Source: Bacteriovoracaceae bacterium (GTDB lineage Bacteria; Bdellovibrionota; Bacteriovoracia; Bacteriovoracales; Bacteriovoracaceae). From it: 64,000 nt of DNA. This document shows, one piece after another, positions 26,882 through 35,697 of this stretch. Location of the stretch: positions 1 through 64,000 of the forward strand of contig CANCFT010000015.1 of the NCBI GenBank assembly GCA_947377285.1, given 5' to 3'. The position numbers were made by a program, and so were the translations under genes. The notes beneath the pieces are model-generated. The model was given only the letters and a program-made list of their open reading frames with translations. It was not told where the DNA came from and made no database searches. How positions within the stretch are numbered: position 1 is the stretch's first letter; the number at the start of each line of letters is the position of its first letter.

Positions 26882-27897
26882 AACTAGCTATTGAAATCAA
26901 ATGTCATCTGACTGATTTTCGCTATAACGCCCCGATCATTATTCAAAAGCATGAACTTCTTAATAACCAATTGCTCACTGTGCATATCTATTCTTTGGGT
27001 GTGCCAATAGGTAAAATTGATTTTTCAGCACTACCAAACTTTCATCTATATAGTATTAGTGAATGGAAATATTGCTTAGAATTTTTTTTCAATGATTTAA
27101 TGATTAATTTAGATTCCATTGATTTTAAGTTGCCTTTTTTTAATATGATTAATTATCAAAATCATATTTATGAAAATATTAAAGGAGAATTTTTATTTAT
27201 CATTGAAAGTATATTTTTAAAAATTATTGAAGTTAAAAAAAATACAATATTAGATTTAATTGAAAATAGAACAATATTACTAAATGCTCTTTATTCTAAA
27301 GCTCTCGTCAGTTCCGAAATTCCAAATTGTTTAAAAATTAAAATTAGACCAACGCTTAAAAGCTTAGAAGAATCACACGAGGCAATTCATTTTACACTTT
27401 TAAAAAAACCAGAAGCACTTCTGAGGCTTGATGGGAATCAAAGTTTTGAGATTAGAGATTTGATTGAATTTATTAAATCATTAGAAAAAAAATTAGGTTA
27501 TAAACTTAATAACTCTCTGGAATACATTGAAGAGCCATTAAAAAATTTCAATGAACATGTTTTATTTAAACACATTTCTAATTATCCATTGGCCTTAGAT
27601 GAATCATTTATGAATTTTGATAAAATTCATATTATGCGGGCATCTTTTAATAAACCACAAAACATTATTCTCAAGCCTTCCCTTTATGGTATTAGCAAAT
27701 GCTTTGAAATCTTAAAAAATTCTAAAGAAAATAACTTAAATATTATTATTAGTTCAACATATGAAACTGCTTCGGCCATGCGCTCCCTGATATTTCTAGC
27801 ATTACATAATCCAACGACCTATCATGGACTTGATACTCTTAAATTTTTACCTGAGCATTTAAGTATAAAATGTGAACATTTTGTCCTTCATTTCTAA
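26878..27897 (+). CDS. menC: o-Succinylbenzoate synthase-like protein
   Basis: Enolase-superfamily protein, best read as a divergent MenC. The catalytic layout is conserved: KIKIRP (Lys of the KxK motif), metal ligands in LRLDGNQ, YIEEPL and LALDES, the second catalytic Lys in IILKPSLYG, and IISSTYETASAM near the end. The N-terminal half is poorly conserved and rich in Ile/Phe/Asn. Its position after menA and four-base overlap support the role. MenB, MenE and MenH are not present next to it. Confidence 0.85.
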   Translation: MKLAIEIKCHLTDFRYNAPIIIQKHELLNNQLLTVHIYSLGVPIGKIDFSALPNFHLYSISEWKYCLEFFFNDLMINLDSIDFKLPFFNMINYQNHIYENIKGEFLFIIESIFLKIIEVKKNTILDLIENRTILLNALYSKALVSSEIPNCLKIKIRPTLKSLEESHEAIHFTLLKKPEALLRLDGNQSFEIRDLIEFIKSLEKKLGYKLNNSLEYIEEPLKNFNEHVLFKHISNYPLALDESFMNFDKIHIMRASFNKPQNIILKPSLYGISKCFEILKNSKENNLNIIISSTYETASAMRSLIFLALHNPTTYHGLDTLKFLPEHLSIKCEHFVLHF

Positions 27898-27957
27898 ACC
27901 ATGCTTTTTTTAAAAATTTCGTTATAATGACTACAGAAACCTTATTCTGGAGAAAAA

Positions 27958-28167
27958 ATGAAAAATTTATTAAAAGCTGCATCTCTTTCTACATTATTAA
28001 TTTTTACTTCTTGTGCTCATTACCAAGGGTGTAAAAAATGTTGTTGCACTTCACAATGTGAAATGAAAAAAGGTGAGCAATGCCCGATGAAAGGTGATCA
28101 CGACATGAAAGACATGAAAGACATGAAAGAACATGACATGAAAGATATGCCTGCAACTAAGAAATAA
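27958..28167 (+). CDS. Small Cys/Met/His-rich lipoprotein
   Basis: A 69-residue lipoprotein with lipobox LLIFTSC. The mature part has CKKCCCTSQCEMKKGEQCPM followed by tandem DMK repeats with interspersed His. Such clusters of Cys, Met and His suggest binding of soft metals (copper, silver), but this is inference. The repeats are encoded by in-frame copies of GACATGAAA at about 28102-28128. GGAG precedes the ATG, and a TATAAT box lies at 27923-27928 with no good -35 element. Confidence 0.65.
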   Translation: MKNLLKAASLSTLLIFTSCAHYQGCKKCCCTSQCEMKKGEQCPMKGDHDMKDMKDMKEHDMKDMPATKK

Positions 28168-28187
28168 GTAGGGCAATTTTGCTTCTC

Positions 28188-28216
28188 TTATCACCAGTCT
28201 AAAAAAAGATTATAAT
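28188..28216 (+). promoter_or_regulatory. Sigma-70-type promoter of the small lipoprotein gene at 28235
   Basis: TTATCA and TATAAT separated by 17 bases, followed by a GAGGAGC ribosome binding site and ATG at 28235. The -10 box is perfect and the -35 box matches four of six consensus bases. Confidence 0.5.
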
Positions 28217-28234
28217 TAAGACTGAGGAGCTTTT

Positions 28235-28429
28235 ATGAAAAAATGGATCCAATGTTCGTTATTTACCTTTATACTATCAATGTTTTTGGTCTCATGTGCC
28301 CACCAACCGACTCAAGATCGAGCAGTTGCGGCCCAAAACTCCAAATCGTGTTGGGATTCGGTTAAGGGCGAGTATCAAAATTACTTTGATTCTGTTGAAA
28401 AGTGTATAGAAAAACAATCAGATAAATGA
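28235..28429 (+). CDS. Small lipoprotein (64 aa)
   Basis: Not recognised. The 64-residue protein has a signal sequence with lipobox FLVSCAH and a short mature chain of about 44 residues containing two more cysteines (SKSCWDSVKGEY and VEKCIEK). A strong ribosome binding site (GAGGAGC) and an adjacent promoter support expression. It lies just upstream of the porin-like gene, from which it is separated by a G/C-run hairpin. Confidence 0.6.
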   Translation: MKKWIQCSLFTFILSMFLVSCAHQPTQDRAVAAQNSKSCWDSVKGEYQNYFDSVEKCIEKQSDK

Positions 28430-28436
28430 TACATAA

Positions 28437-28461
28437 CCCCCCATTAGAGTATTTTGGGGGG
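28437..28461 (+). promoter_or_regulatory. Hairpin sequestering the ribosome binding site of the porin-like gene
   Basis: A CCCCCCA run pairs with TGGGGGG across an 11-base loop. The G-run is the only plausible ribosome binding site for the ATG at 28466, four bases downstream of it, so folding would block translation. No T-run follows, so it is not a standard terminator, although it could slow transcription out of the lipoprotein gene. Confidence 0.5.
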
Positions 28462-28465
28462 ATTT

Positions 28466-29653
28466 ATGAAAACGATTATTTTCGCTTTTTTGATAGCGGT
28501 TATATTACCAAATGTCTCATTCGCACTTGATGCTGCCGTAAAAGGCTTCATTGCTCTCGACGGGCTTAATTACAAAAAAATTCAACGTACCAATGATTCT
28601 TTAAATATTGGTATTGGTGTCTTAGATTTAAAAATATTTGCTGAACAAGATAATATGACTGCTGCCATCAAACTCAATATCGATGGAAATCTTGCCATTC
28701 AAAATAATTTATTTGAAGAAGCTTATGCTACTTATAGAGGTTTCAAAAACTTCAAAATTACTCTCGGTAAAGGGGTCGTCAAATTTCAAAATCTTCATTG
28801 GGGAGTTGTTGCTAATACTTACCAAGATGGAGGAACAATTTTAGAAAGTGAAAATAGTATCAGAAAGTTAAGCAATAAAGCTCTTCTTGCAATTGCCTAT
28901 GGAAATAAAGGAGTTGGATACACAAATACTTTTACACTTTGGGGTGATAGCTCTGATGTGCAATATGATGAAAAAGGAAATGTTAAATATATCAGTAATG
29001 GATCGGCCACTTCAAAATTCATCACAGCCTATGAAACGAAAGCTGTCCCCTCTTTTACCACCCAAAAACAATTAGGCTTGGCAAACAAGTTTGAGCTCTA
29101 TCGTACGCAAGATTGGACTTTTACAACTGGCCAGATGTATTACAAAAATAAACTTCAAGACAAACCGACATATGCAATTGATTTTGGAGCTACACTCGAT
29201 AGTACAGTTTGGGAATATTGGCTTGATGCCATTTATGGTTTTACGAGTAAATCTCCTTTTGAAAGTTATACTACTTTTAGAAAAAATGAATATTTTATCC
29301 AAACAGGATTGCAGTATCATATTGATGAATACTGGAGTGTGCTGACTAACCTCGAATACTTACATGTTAAAGATCAGGCCCATACATACACACCATTTAC
29401 TCTTGATGGAATAACATATTCAGCTGATTCAAAAATTAATAAATTAGGTAAAACTGTAGTCTCTTCAAATTATAAATTAGAAATTGGGGCCCAATATAAA
29501 TTGTCTAAAAGTTCTTTTATTACATCAGGTGTCCTTTATGAACGAAAGTTAGCGGCCCTTGATGGCATCAAAGACTTATCATCTATTAAAGGCGTCTATA
29601 ACCCCAATACAGAGGCATTCCAACTCTTATCTAGTATTTCCTTTTGGTTTTAA
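28466..29653 (+). CDS. Porin-like outer-membrane beta-barrel protein
   Basis: A 395-residue protein with a signal peptide ([14 protein letters not shown]) and then alternating amphipathic strands throughout. It has frequent aromatic girdle residues and ends SISFWF, the terminal-Phe pattern used by outer-membrane barrels. Stretches such as [38 protein letters not shown] and [14 protein letters not shown] are strand-like. Family not identified; likely a diffusion or specific channel. The start at 28466 was chosen for signal-peptide fit. It converges on cysK, with a four-base overlap at the stops. Confidence 0.7.
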   Translation: MKTIIFAFLIAVILPNVSFALDAAVKGFIALDGLNYKKIQRTNDSLNIGIGVLDLKIFAEQDNMTAAIKLNIDGNLAIQNNLFEEAYATYRGFKNFKITLGKGVVKFQNLHWGVVANTYQDGGTILESENSIRKLSNKALLAIAYGNKGVGYTNTFTLWGDSSDVQYDEKGNVKYISNGSATSKFITAYETKAVPSFTTQKQLGLANKFELYRTQDWTFTTGQMYYKNKLQDKPTYAIDFGATLDSTVWEYWLDAIYGFTSKSPFESYTTFRKNEYFIQTGLQYHIDEYWSVLTNLEYLHVKDQAHTYTPFTLDGITYSADSKINKLGKTVVSSNYKLEIGAQYKLSKSSFITSGVLYERKLAALDGIKDLSSIKGVYNPNTEAFQLLSSISFWF

Positions 29654-30573
29654 AAAAGTCCTTCTATAGATAAATAGCGCTCTCCAGTGTCGTAGCAAAA
29701 TGTTAAAACTTTTGAGCCTGCTGGAATTTCGCTAATTTTACGGGACACGGCCGCAAGGCTTGCTCCGCTAGAAATTCCTAAAAGTATCCCCTCTTTTTTA
29801 GCGGCATCACGAGCGAATTGATAAGCCTCATCTTTTGAAATAGTAACGACTCCATCAAGAATTTCACTATTTAAAATTTGAGGGATAAAACCAGCGCCAA
29901 TTCCTTGAATAGCATGTGGACCTGGAGCTCCACCAGAAAGTACCGGTGAATCAAGCGGTTCAACGGCAATCACTTTTAAGTTCGGAAATTTTTTCTTTAA
30001 GACTTCAGCGCACCCTGTAAGATGCCCACCAGTACCAACTCCCGTTATCATATAATCGAGACCTAATGGAAAATCTTCAGCTATTTCTAAAGCTGTCGTT
30101 TGACGATGTATTTCAACATTGGACATATTTTCAAACTGCATAGGCATCCATGAATTTTTATTTTCACTTACAAGTTCGCGCGCACGCTCAATGGCCCCTT
30201 TCATTCCTTTTTCTTTGGGAGTAAGAACTAACTCCGCTCCATAGATACTCATCAATCGACGACGCTCTAAACTCATACTCTCTGGCATTGTTAAAATAAG
30301 TCGGTATCCTTTTACGGCCGCGGCCATCGCGAGACCAACACCGGTGTTTCCAGAAGTTGGCTCTATAATAATTGTCTCTTTTTTCAGTAATCCTTTTTTT
30401 TCTGCATCCTCAATCATTGCTTTTCCAATGCGGTCTTTTATAGATCCACCAGGATTGGATTTTTCTAATTTAATATAGACTTCGATATTTTTATTTAAAG
30501 CATCTGGAAAAAGTTTATTAATCTTTACAATTGGAGTTTTCCCAATAGTGTCTAAGATGTTTTCATATTTCAT
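29650..30573 (-). CDS. cysK: Cysteine synthase (O-acetylserine sulfhydrylase)
   Basis: PLP enzyme that makes cysteine from O-acetylserine and sulfide. Motifs: [16 protein letters not shown] (PLP-binding Lys), [16 protein letters not shown] (substrate loop), [15 protein letters not shown] (phosphate-binding loop) and [11 protein letters not shown]. Length 307. The ATG at 30573 lies inside the end of cysE, with GGAGGA in the cysE coding sequence as its ribosome binding site, so the pair is translationally coupled. CysE and CysK often form the cysteine synthase complex; the C-terminal Ile of CysE (…LTYEI) matches the usual docking residue. Confidence 0.95.
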   Translation of the reverse strand: MKYENILDTIGKTPIVKINKLFPDALNKNIEVYIKLEKSNPGGSIKDRIGKAMIEDAEKKGLLKKETIIIEPTSGNTGVGLAMAAAVKGYRLILTMPESMSLERRRLMSIYGAELVLTPKEKGMKGAIERARELVSENKNSWMPMQFENMSNVEIHRQTTALEIAEDFPLGLDYMITGVGTGGHLTGCAEVLKKKFPNLKVIAVEPLDSPVLSGGAPGPHAIQGIGAGFIPQILNSEILDGVVTISKDEAYQFARDAAKKEGILLGISSGASLAAVSRKISEIPAGSKVLTFCYDTGERYLSIEGLF

Positions 30574-31432
30574 AAGTTAATTCCTCCAGTAGATTAATTT
30601 CATTTTTATTTTTATTTTTAAGATTGAGTCGATCTAATCGAACTTCACTCTTATGATAGACCAATGAAAAAGAGGGAACACTTTTTGTCATCCAAACGTT
30701 ACCCCCAATAACACTGTACTCTCCAATGACTGTTTCACCACCAAGGATAGTGGCATGAGAATAAATCACGCAATTATCCTCAATGGTTGGATGTCTTTTA
30801 GTTTGGGCTTTGTTTTTTTCAACACTCAAAGCTCCTAAAGTCACACCTTGATAAATTTTAACATTGTTGCCAATAACTGAAGTCTCACCAATTACAACCC
30901 CAGTACCGTGATCGATAAAAAAGGATTCTCCGATAATGGCACCTGGATGAATATCTATTCCTGTTTTTTCGTGAGCTATTTCACAAATTAATCTTGGAAT
31001 GATGGGAATTTGATGGTTATAAAAAAAATGGGCCAGCCTATAGGCCGTAATTGCAAAAAGACCAGGATAGGTTAATAAAACTTCTACTGTATCAGTCGCG
31101 GCGGGATCACCAAGGAGCAGGACCTCTGCATCTTTTTCGACTTGTTTTGAAAGTGGAATAATCTCTTTAGCATAGTCATTAATTATATTTTTAATGAGAC
31201 TTTCATCTTTATTATTTTGTAAAACATTCCGAATGAGTCTTTCAAGATCAACTAAATGCATGCTCAAAACAGAATCCAACTCTTCTAATGAAAGATATTT
31301 CTTTCGAACCATTCCTGGAAACAAGAGATCAAGAGAATCTTTAAAAAAAACTTCAACGGAGGATCTTTCCAATGAACACTGTGATGAAAATTGGCATTTA
31401 TGAAGGTATATTTTTTTTGAAATTTCTTGCAT
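30563..31432 (-). CDS. cysE: Serine O-acetyltransferase
   Basis: Acetylates serine with acetyl-CoA, feeding CysK. The C-terminal left-handed beta-helix of hexapeptide repeats is clear: [20 protein letters not shown] (active-site His residues) and [13 protein letters not shown]. The protein ends in Ile, the residue that docks into the CysK active site. The 289-residue protein has an N-terminal helical region of about 150 residues. I chose the ATG at 31432, preceded by AAAAGGAAAG; the codon before it is TTG. A TATAAT box and a palindrome lie just upstream. Confidence 0.93.
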   Translation of the reverse strand: MQEISKKIYLHKCQFSSQCSLERSSVEVFFKDSLDLLFPGMVRKKYLSLEELDSVLSMHLVDLERLIRNVLQNNKDESLIKNIINDYAKEIIPLSKQVEKDAEVLLLGDPAATDTVEVLLTYPGLFAITAYRLAHFFYNHQIPIIPRLICEIAHEKTGIDIHPGAIIGESFFIDHGTGVVIGETSVIGNNVKIYQGVTLGALSVEKNKAQTKRHPTIEDNCVIYSHATILGGETVIGEYSVIGGNVWMTKSVPSFSLVYHKSEVRLDRLNLKNKNKNEINLLEELTYEI

Positions 31433-31461
31433 CAACTTTCCTTTTAAAAAACAGTCTAGGT

Positions 31462-31485
31462 ATTATACCATGTAAATTCTACATG
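31462..31485 (-). promoter_or_regulatory. cysE promoter -10 box with adjacent palindrome
   Basis: On the minus strand TATAAT occupies 31467-31462, placing the transcription start about 23 bases before the cysE ATG. The palindrome CATGTA-N5-TACATG at 31469-31485 fills the space immediately upstream, over the spacer region, where a bound repressor would block RNA polymerase. No clear -35 box is visible, consistent with a regulated promoter. Confidence 0.45.
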
Positions 31486-31593
31486 CCTTCCAATATATTA
31501 GAGTAAATTTTTCAAATAACTGGAAATCAATAAGGTATATTGCTAAATGCTATTGGAGAACTGATTGTTTCTAATATTTCTAGGATTACCTAA

Positions 31594-32514
31594 ATGTTCC
31601 GAATTATCCTTTTGTTACTCTTTTGTGTAACTTTAAATGACAAAGCTTTTGCTTTCGATCAATTAGATATTAACCCCAGACTTATTTATGGAAAAGATGA
31701 TCGCTATGAAGTGGCCGAATATAACAATGAAGATTTTATTGAAAAAGCTCGTTCGGTGGCAATAAGAATTTCTAAACGACGGTTAAGCCAAAATCGAGAA
31801 GATGAAAATAGTCTAAATTTTCCACTTCTCACTCTCAAAAAAGCCATCCCCCAATTATGTACTAATGAACGATTTTATGATCAGTATAGTGTAGGCGATT
31901 GTTCAGGTTTTTTAATTGGCCCCTCTACTCTTGTGACGGCCGGACATTGCATGATGACTGAAGTTGATTGTGCTAAACATTTTTGGGTTTTTGATTTTAA
32001 ATTAGGCACAACTCAATTTAGTAAAAATAATGTGTATAGTTGTAAAAAAATTATCACTCAAAAATATATTTATTCTGACAAAGAAGTCTCTGATTATGCC
32101 GTCATTGAACTTGACCGAGAAATTCCAGACAGGCAGCCACTTCTCTTTAGAAAATTTGGACGAATTAAATTCAACACTCCCCTTTTAGTTATTGGTCATC
32201 CTATGGGACTTCCAATGAAAATTACAGACGGAGCACGAGTTACTCGGATGAATGACATCGAAAAAGAACATCCATTTAAGACTTGGTGGTTAAAATTTAA
32301 TTATTTTACTGCCAATTTAGACACTTATGGAGGAAATTCAGGCTCACCTGTTTTCAATAAAGATTCAGGAGAGGTTGAAGGAATATTAGTCAAAGGTGCT
32401 GATGACTTTGTTATCAACCAAACCTTGGGATGCCAGGAGTCTAGACACTTAAGCAATGCTTCAATTAATTCTTACGAAAAAGTCATGCGAATTACGAAAG
32501 TGCCAGGAATTTAA
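31594..32514 (+). CDS. Secreted trypsin-like serine protease
   Basis: Extracytoplasmic protease of the S1 (chymotrypsin) fold. Signal peptide ends FAFDQ. The catalytic triad is visible: His in LVTAGHCMM, Asp in SDYAVIELD and Ser in TYGGNSGSPVF. The spacing and GNSGSP motif resemble the V8/glutamyl endopeptidase-like branch. Six or more cysteines may form disulfides (CTNERF, GDCSGF, DCAKHF, YSCKK). Length 306 without a PDZ domain, so not a DegP type. In a predatory bacterium it could digest prey or envelope protein; that is inference. It converges on hemB with a four-base overlap. Confidence 0.85.
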   Translation: MFRIILLLLFCVTLNDKAFAFDQLDINPRLIYGKDDRYEVAEYNNEDFIEKARSVAIRISKRRLSQNREDENSLNFPLLTLKKAIPQLCTNERFYDQYSVGDCSGFLIGPSTLVTAGHCMMTEVDCAKHFWVFDFKLGTTQFSKNNVYSCKKIITQKYIYSDKEVSDYAVIELDREIPDRQPLLFRKFGRIKFNTPLLVIGHPMGLPMKITDGARVTRMNDIEKEHPFKTWWLKFNYFTANLDTYGGNSGSPVFNKDSGEVEGILVKGADDFVINQTLGCQESRHLSNASINSYEKVMRITKVPGI

Positions 32515-33500
32515 AAAGTCTGCTGGAGACTTTTTGCTGCTTCTTTGGCGAAATAAGTTAGAATCATATCTGAGCCGGCGCGCTTGAAACTCCAAAGCAT
32601 TTCAATCATCACTTTTTCACCGTCAATCCAGCCTTTTTCGGCCGCAGCTTTTACCATGGCGTACTCTCCACTCACGTTATAAGCGGCCAAGGGAAGAGTG
32701 GTATTGTCTCTGAGGGTTTTGATAACGTCGAGATAGGGAAGTCCCGGTTTAACCATTAAAATATCTGCTCCTTCTGATTCATCGAGATAAGCTTCGCGAA
32801 GTGCCTCACGAACATTTGCATAATCCATTTGGTAGGTTTTTTTATCACCTTTTTTAGGAGCTGAGCCAAGGGCGTCTCTAAATGGTCCATAAAAAGCTGA
32901 AGCGTATTTTGCAGCATATGACATAATCGCCACATTTGATAAATTTTCTTCATCAAGTGCGTCTCTTATAAATCCAACCCGACCGTCCATCATATCTGAA
33001 GGACCTAAAATATCAGAGCCAGACTTCGCTTGAACAATCGACATTTTTGCCAAAACTTCTAACGTGGCATCGTTTAAAATTTCACCCGTTTTTGGATCGA
33101 CTAATCCATCATGGCCGTCACTAGAATAGGGATCTAGAGCAACATCAGTCATTACTAATAAATCTGGAAGCGCATTTTTCACTTCTTTAATGGCCCTTTG
33201 ATAAAGGCCATCTGGATTAAAGGCTTCAGTGGCACGACCATTTTTTAATTGATTATCAATTGCCGGAAATAATGAAACACAAGGAATACCTAAATCAAAA
33301 AGTTCTTTGCACTCACGAACCAACAGATCAATTGAAAGCCGAGAGATCCCTGGCATTGAGTGAATGGGTTCTGAAATATTTTTACCGTCAATGACAAATA
33401 AAGGAGCGATTAAATCGTGGGTTGATAAATGTGTTTCTCGGATCAGATTTCTAATGGCCGGAGTTTGACGGTTTCTTCTAGGTCTTGAAATATTAAGCAT
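32511..33500 (-). CDS. hemB: Porphobilinogen synthase (delta-aminolevulinic acid dehydratase)
   Basis: Condenses two 5-aminolevulinate molecules into porphobilinogen for haem synthesis. The N-terminus RPRRNRQTPAIRNLIRETHL is typical. The two active-site lysines lie in SYAAKYASAFYGPFRDA and ILMVKPGLPYLDV, and YNVSGEYAM is present. The metal site reads TDVALDPYSSDGHDGLV, Asp-rich without the Cys triad, so this is the magnesium type and not the zinc type. Length 329. GAGG precedes the ATG. It lies 21 bases after sufE on the same strand. Confidence 0.95.
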   Translation of the reverse strand: MLNISRPRRNRQTPAIRNLIRETHLSTHDLIAPLFVIDGKNISEPIHSMPGISRLSIDLLVRECKELFDLGIPCVSLFPAIDNQLKNGRATEAFNPDGLYQRAIKEVKNALPDLLVMTDVALDPYSSDGHDGLVDPKTGEILNDATLEVLAKMSIVQAKSGSDILGPSDMMDGRVGFIRDALDEENLSNVAIMSYAAKYASAFYGPFRDALGSAPKKGDKKTYQMDYANVREALREAYLDESEGADILMVKPGLPYLDVIKTLRDNTTLPLAAYNVSGEYAMVKAAAEKGWIDGEKVMIEMLWSFKRAGSDMILTYFAKEAAKSLQQTF

Positions 33501-33521
33501 AATGGCCTCGATATAAATTTT

Positions 33522-33953
33522 TTATTGTTTACTCATTTGAAGTTTTGCCTTGAAGGCCATTGCGTAGAAAGAAATCTGCTTAACCATTGCAGTTAGCCCA
33601 TTGGCCCGACTCATAGAAAGATGTTCGCGCAATCCAATATCTTCTAAAAAAGTTGGCTTAGTTGACAAAATTTCATCAGGAGTTGACTCTGAATAGACAT
33701 ATACCAAGAGGGCCACAATACCTTTTACAATTGAAGCATCACTGTCGGCGCTAAAATGGATTCTATCACCTACTAAGCTCGCATATAACCAAACTTGGGA
33801 CTGGCATCCTTTTATTTTGTTTTCTTCTGTTTTAAATTCGTCATTCATTACCGGCATTTTTTTACCGAGGTCAATAAGGTGTTTGTAGCGAGCTTCCCAT
33901 TCACCAAAACTTTTGAAATCTTCTTTGAGTTTATGAATTCTCTGATCGATCAT
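33522..33953 (-). CDS. sufE: SufE-family cysteine desulfurase sulfur acceptor
   Basis: Accepts persulfide sulfur from a SufS-type desulfurase for Fe-S cluster assembly. The active cysteine is in NKIKGCQSQVWL, and the rest (LGKKMP, GIVALLVYVYSESTPDEI, GLREHLSMSRANGL) fits SufE well. The ATG at 33953 gives 143 residues, the normal size; a TTG at 33986 would add 11 residues and has no ribosome binding site. No other suf gene is in the window. Being next to hemB may reflect joint need for cofactor synthesis. Confidence 0.92.
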   Translation of the reverse strand: MIDQRIHKLKEDFKSFGEWEARYKHLIDLGKKMPVMNDEFKTEENKIKGCQSQVWLYASLVGDRIHFSADSDASIVKGIVALLVYVYSESTPDEILSTKPTFLEDIGLREHLSMSRANGLTAMVKQISFYAMAFKAKLQMSKQ

Positions 33954-34064
33954 TTTTTCCCGCTTATAAATACCTGATTTACTCAAACAACTATAACACC
34001 AAAAATGGTAAAAATTAAGACAAAATAGGACACAAATTTTCTCAATTCCTAAATAATCTGTCTA

Positions 34065-34073
34065 TGTTAGAAT
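34065..34073 (+). promoter_or_regulatory. Extended -10 promoter, probably giving a leaderless mRNA
   Basis: TGTTAGAAT is a TGn-extended -10 box whose last base is seven bases before the ATG at 34080. No ribosome binding site is present. The expected transcription start falls on the A of the ATG. Confidence 0.45.
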
Positions 34074-34079
34074 GAATAA

Positions 34080-35213
34080 ATGACACAACTCCAAAATACT
34101 ATCACAAAGGGTCGCATTTTAGTCTACCGAGTCTTTGATATCGGGGAAGAAGTAAACTTAGAAAAGGCAGAAAAAATTCTGTCTGAGTCAACTACTACTA
34201 GGTCTAAGTTTCGATTGAGTAAAATAAATCGCCAAGCAGTTATCGTCTCCAATGACCCATTAAGTATACTTTTAGGGTCCTATACTTTTTCAGAAAAAAA
34301 CACTGAGCTAAGTTGCGATATCAGCGCAAAACTTTGGGATTTTGGAACTCTTTCTATTACTTTTGAATTCTCTATTCCTCAAGGCCACACAATAGATGAT
34401 TTGCGAGGCTTATCGAAGTCGATTCAAGACATCGAAGCTCTCGATGACCATGCTCGCTCTAAGGCTTATGAACTGAGTCACCAAATCCAAGAGGCCATAG
34501 GGAAAATAAATGAAATAAAAGACTCAGAAGTAAATGAAGATTTTATTCTTTATTTTATTGAAAAATTCGCAAATGATTACGAGGATGCTTCAAAGATTTT
34601 AGAACATGAAGATATAGCGGCCCTTATTTTATCAGAAGAAAAAGGCCTATTATCTCCTCAGATTAATGAACGTTTATACGAAACAAAATTACAATATTAT
34701 AAAAATGACCTGGCCGTCATAGACTGGAACTCTGCTTTTATCATTGAGCCAAGTGGCTCTCTCGATATACCTGATGTTATAGAATTTGCCTTAAACCAAT
34801 TATTAGAAATGCGCTATTATGACGATTTACTCGATAAAAAATTGCGCGAAATTTACTCGGCAATTGAGTTAAAAGATTTGAGTATTTTTTCATCTCGGTA
34901 TACTGACCTGGCCTTAGAAGCAGGCCAGCGCTATATTGAAATTGCTGAAATCGTTGAGACCGTTGAGAATTCACTAAAAGTTATTGGAGATCTCTATCAT
35001 TCAGTCGTTTTTAGAATGGCATCAAAGAAGTTTAGATTTTCAGATTGGCAAACAAGCATTGATAATAAGCTAGAAAACCTGGCCGATATTTGTAAATTAC
35101 TACTAGATAATATTAATCACAAACGCAGCCATATTCTCGAACTAACAGTCATAGCACTTATTAGCTTTGAGCTCATTCCGCTGTTTACGCAATTGCAAAA
35201 TTTATTTAAATAA
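34080..35213 (+). CDS. RMD1/YagE family (DUF155) protein
   Basis: Matches the DUF155 family by the N-terminal block RILVYRVFDIGEEVNLEKAEKIL, the central helical region, and a C-terminal membrane segment HILELTVIALISFELIPLF, which anchors the protein. Yeast Rmd1 and mitochondrial RMND1 are family members linked to mitochondrial translation; the bacterial role is unknown. Length 377. There is no ribosome binding site; a -10 box sits at the leaderless distance. It converges on a small secreted protein gene two bases away. Confidence 0.8.
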   Translation: MTQLQNTITKGRILVYRVFDIGEEVNLEKAEKILSESTTTRSKFRLSKINRQAVIVSNDPLSILLGSYTFSEKNTELSCDISAKLWDFGTLSITFEFSIPQGHTIDDLRGLSKSIQDIEALDDHARSKAYELSHQIQEAIGKINEIKDSEVNEDFILYFIEKFANDYEDASKILEHEDIAALILSEEKGLLSPQINERLYETKLQYYKNDLAVIDWNSAFIIEPSGSLDIPDVIEFALNQLLEMRYYDDLLDKKLREIYSAIELKDLSIFSSRYTDLALEAGQRYIEIAEIVETVENSLKVIGDLYHSVVFRMASKKFRFSDWQTSIDNKLENLADICKLLLDNINHKRSHILELTVIALISFELIPLFTQLQNLFK

Positions 35214-35215
35214 AA

Positions 35216-35620
35216 TTAAAGAATTGGAGTCACACTTACGGTCATGCCTTTCACAGAAACCATGGAAGGTTTCCCAATTTTTGCAATAATCTCTTTAGTA
35301 GCATAGGCTTTAGATCCACTCGTTTTATAAAACTTCATTTCAATTGAAACTTCATTTTTATTTTTACCGATTCGCGGATTGAGCTCTATCACAACATTTT
35401 TATTATTGATCATTTTAGATATTTCTGCCGTCTGGTAAAATGGCATTGATAGATCTGATTTTAATGTTTTATTTTTTCCCTTAAACTGCATATTAAGATT
35501 GATCATTTGGGGAATACTTTCAGCTTTTGCTAAATTAGCGATTGAACTAAATCCACCAAAGACAACTAATATAACCAGAAAGGAAAACTGCTTTTTAAAA
35601 AAGCCCTTTACGTTTGCCAT
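35216..35620 (-). CDS. Hypothetical secreted protein (134 aa)
   Basis: Not recognised. It has a signal peptide (LVILVVFGGFSSIANLAKAE) and a short beta-rich mature domain of about 100 residues with alternating strands (INLNMQFKGK, VVIELNPRIG, VSIEMKFYKT). No cysteine in the mature part. The ATG at 35620 has a strong GAGGGTG ribosome binding site. It stands alone, with a gap of about 75 bases to the downstream pseudouridine synthase gene on the same strand. Confidence 0.6.
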   Translation of the reverse strand: MANVKGFFKKQFSFLVILVVFGGFSSIANLAKAESIPQMINLNMQFKGKNKTLKSDLSMPFYQTAEISKMINNKNVVIELNPRIGKNKNEVSIEMKFYKTSGSKAYATKEIIAKIGKPSMVSVKGMTVSVTPIL

Positions 35621-35697
35621 TTTTCACCCTCATAGTAAAAAAAAATTCTCTAGTAAATTGAGTATAAAGAAAGTTTGAAGTAGATGGCAATTTTAAT

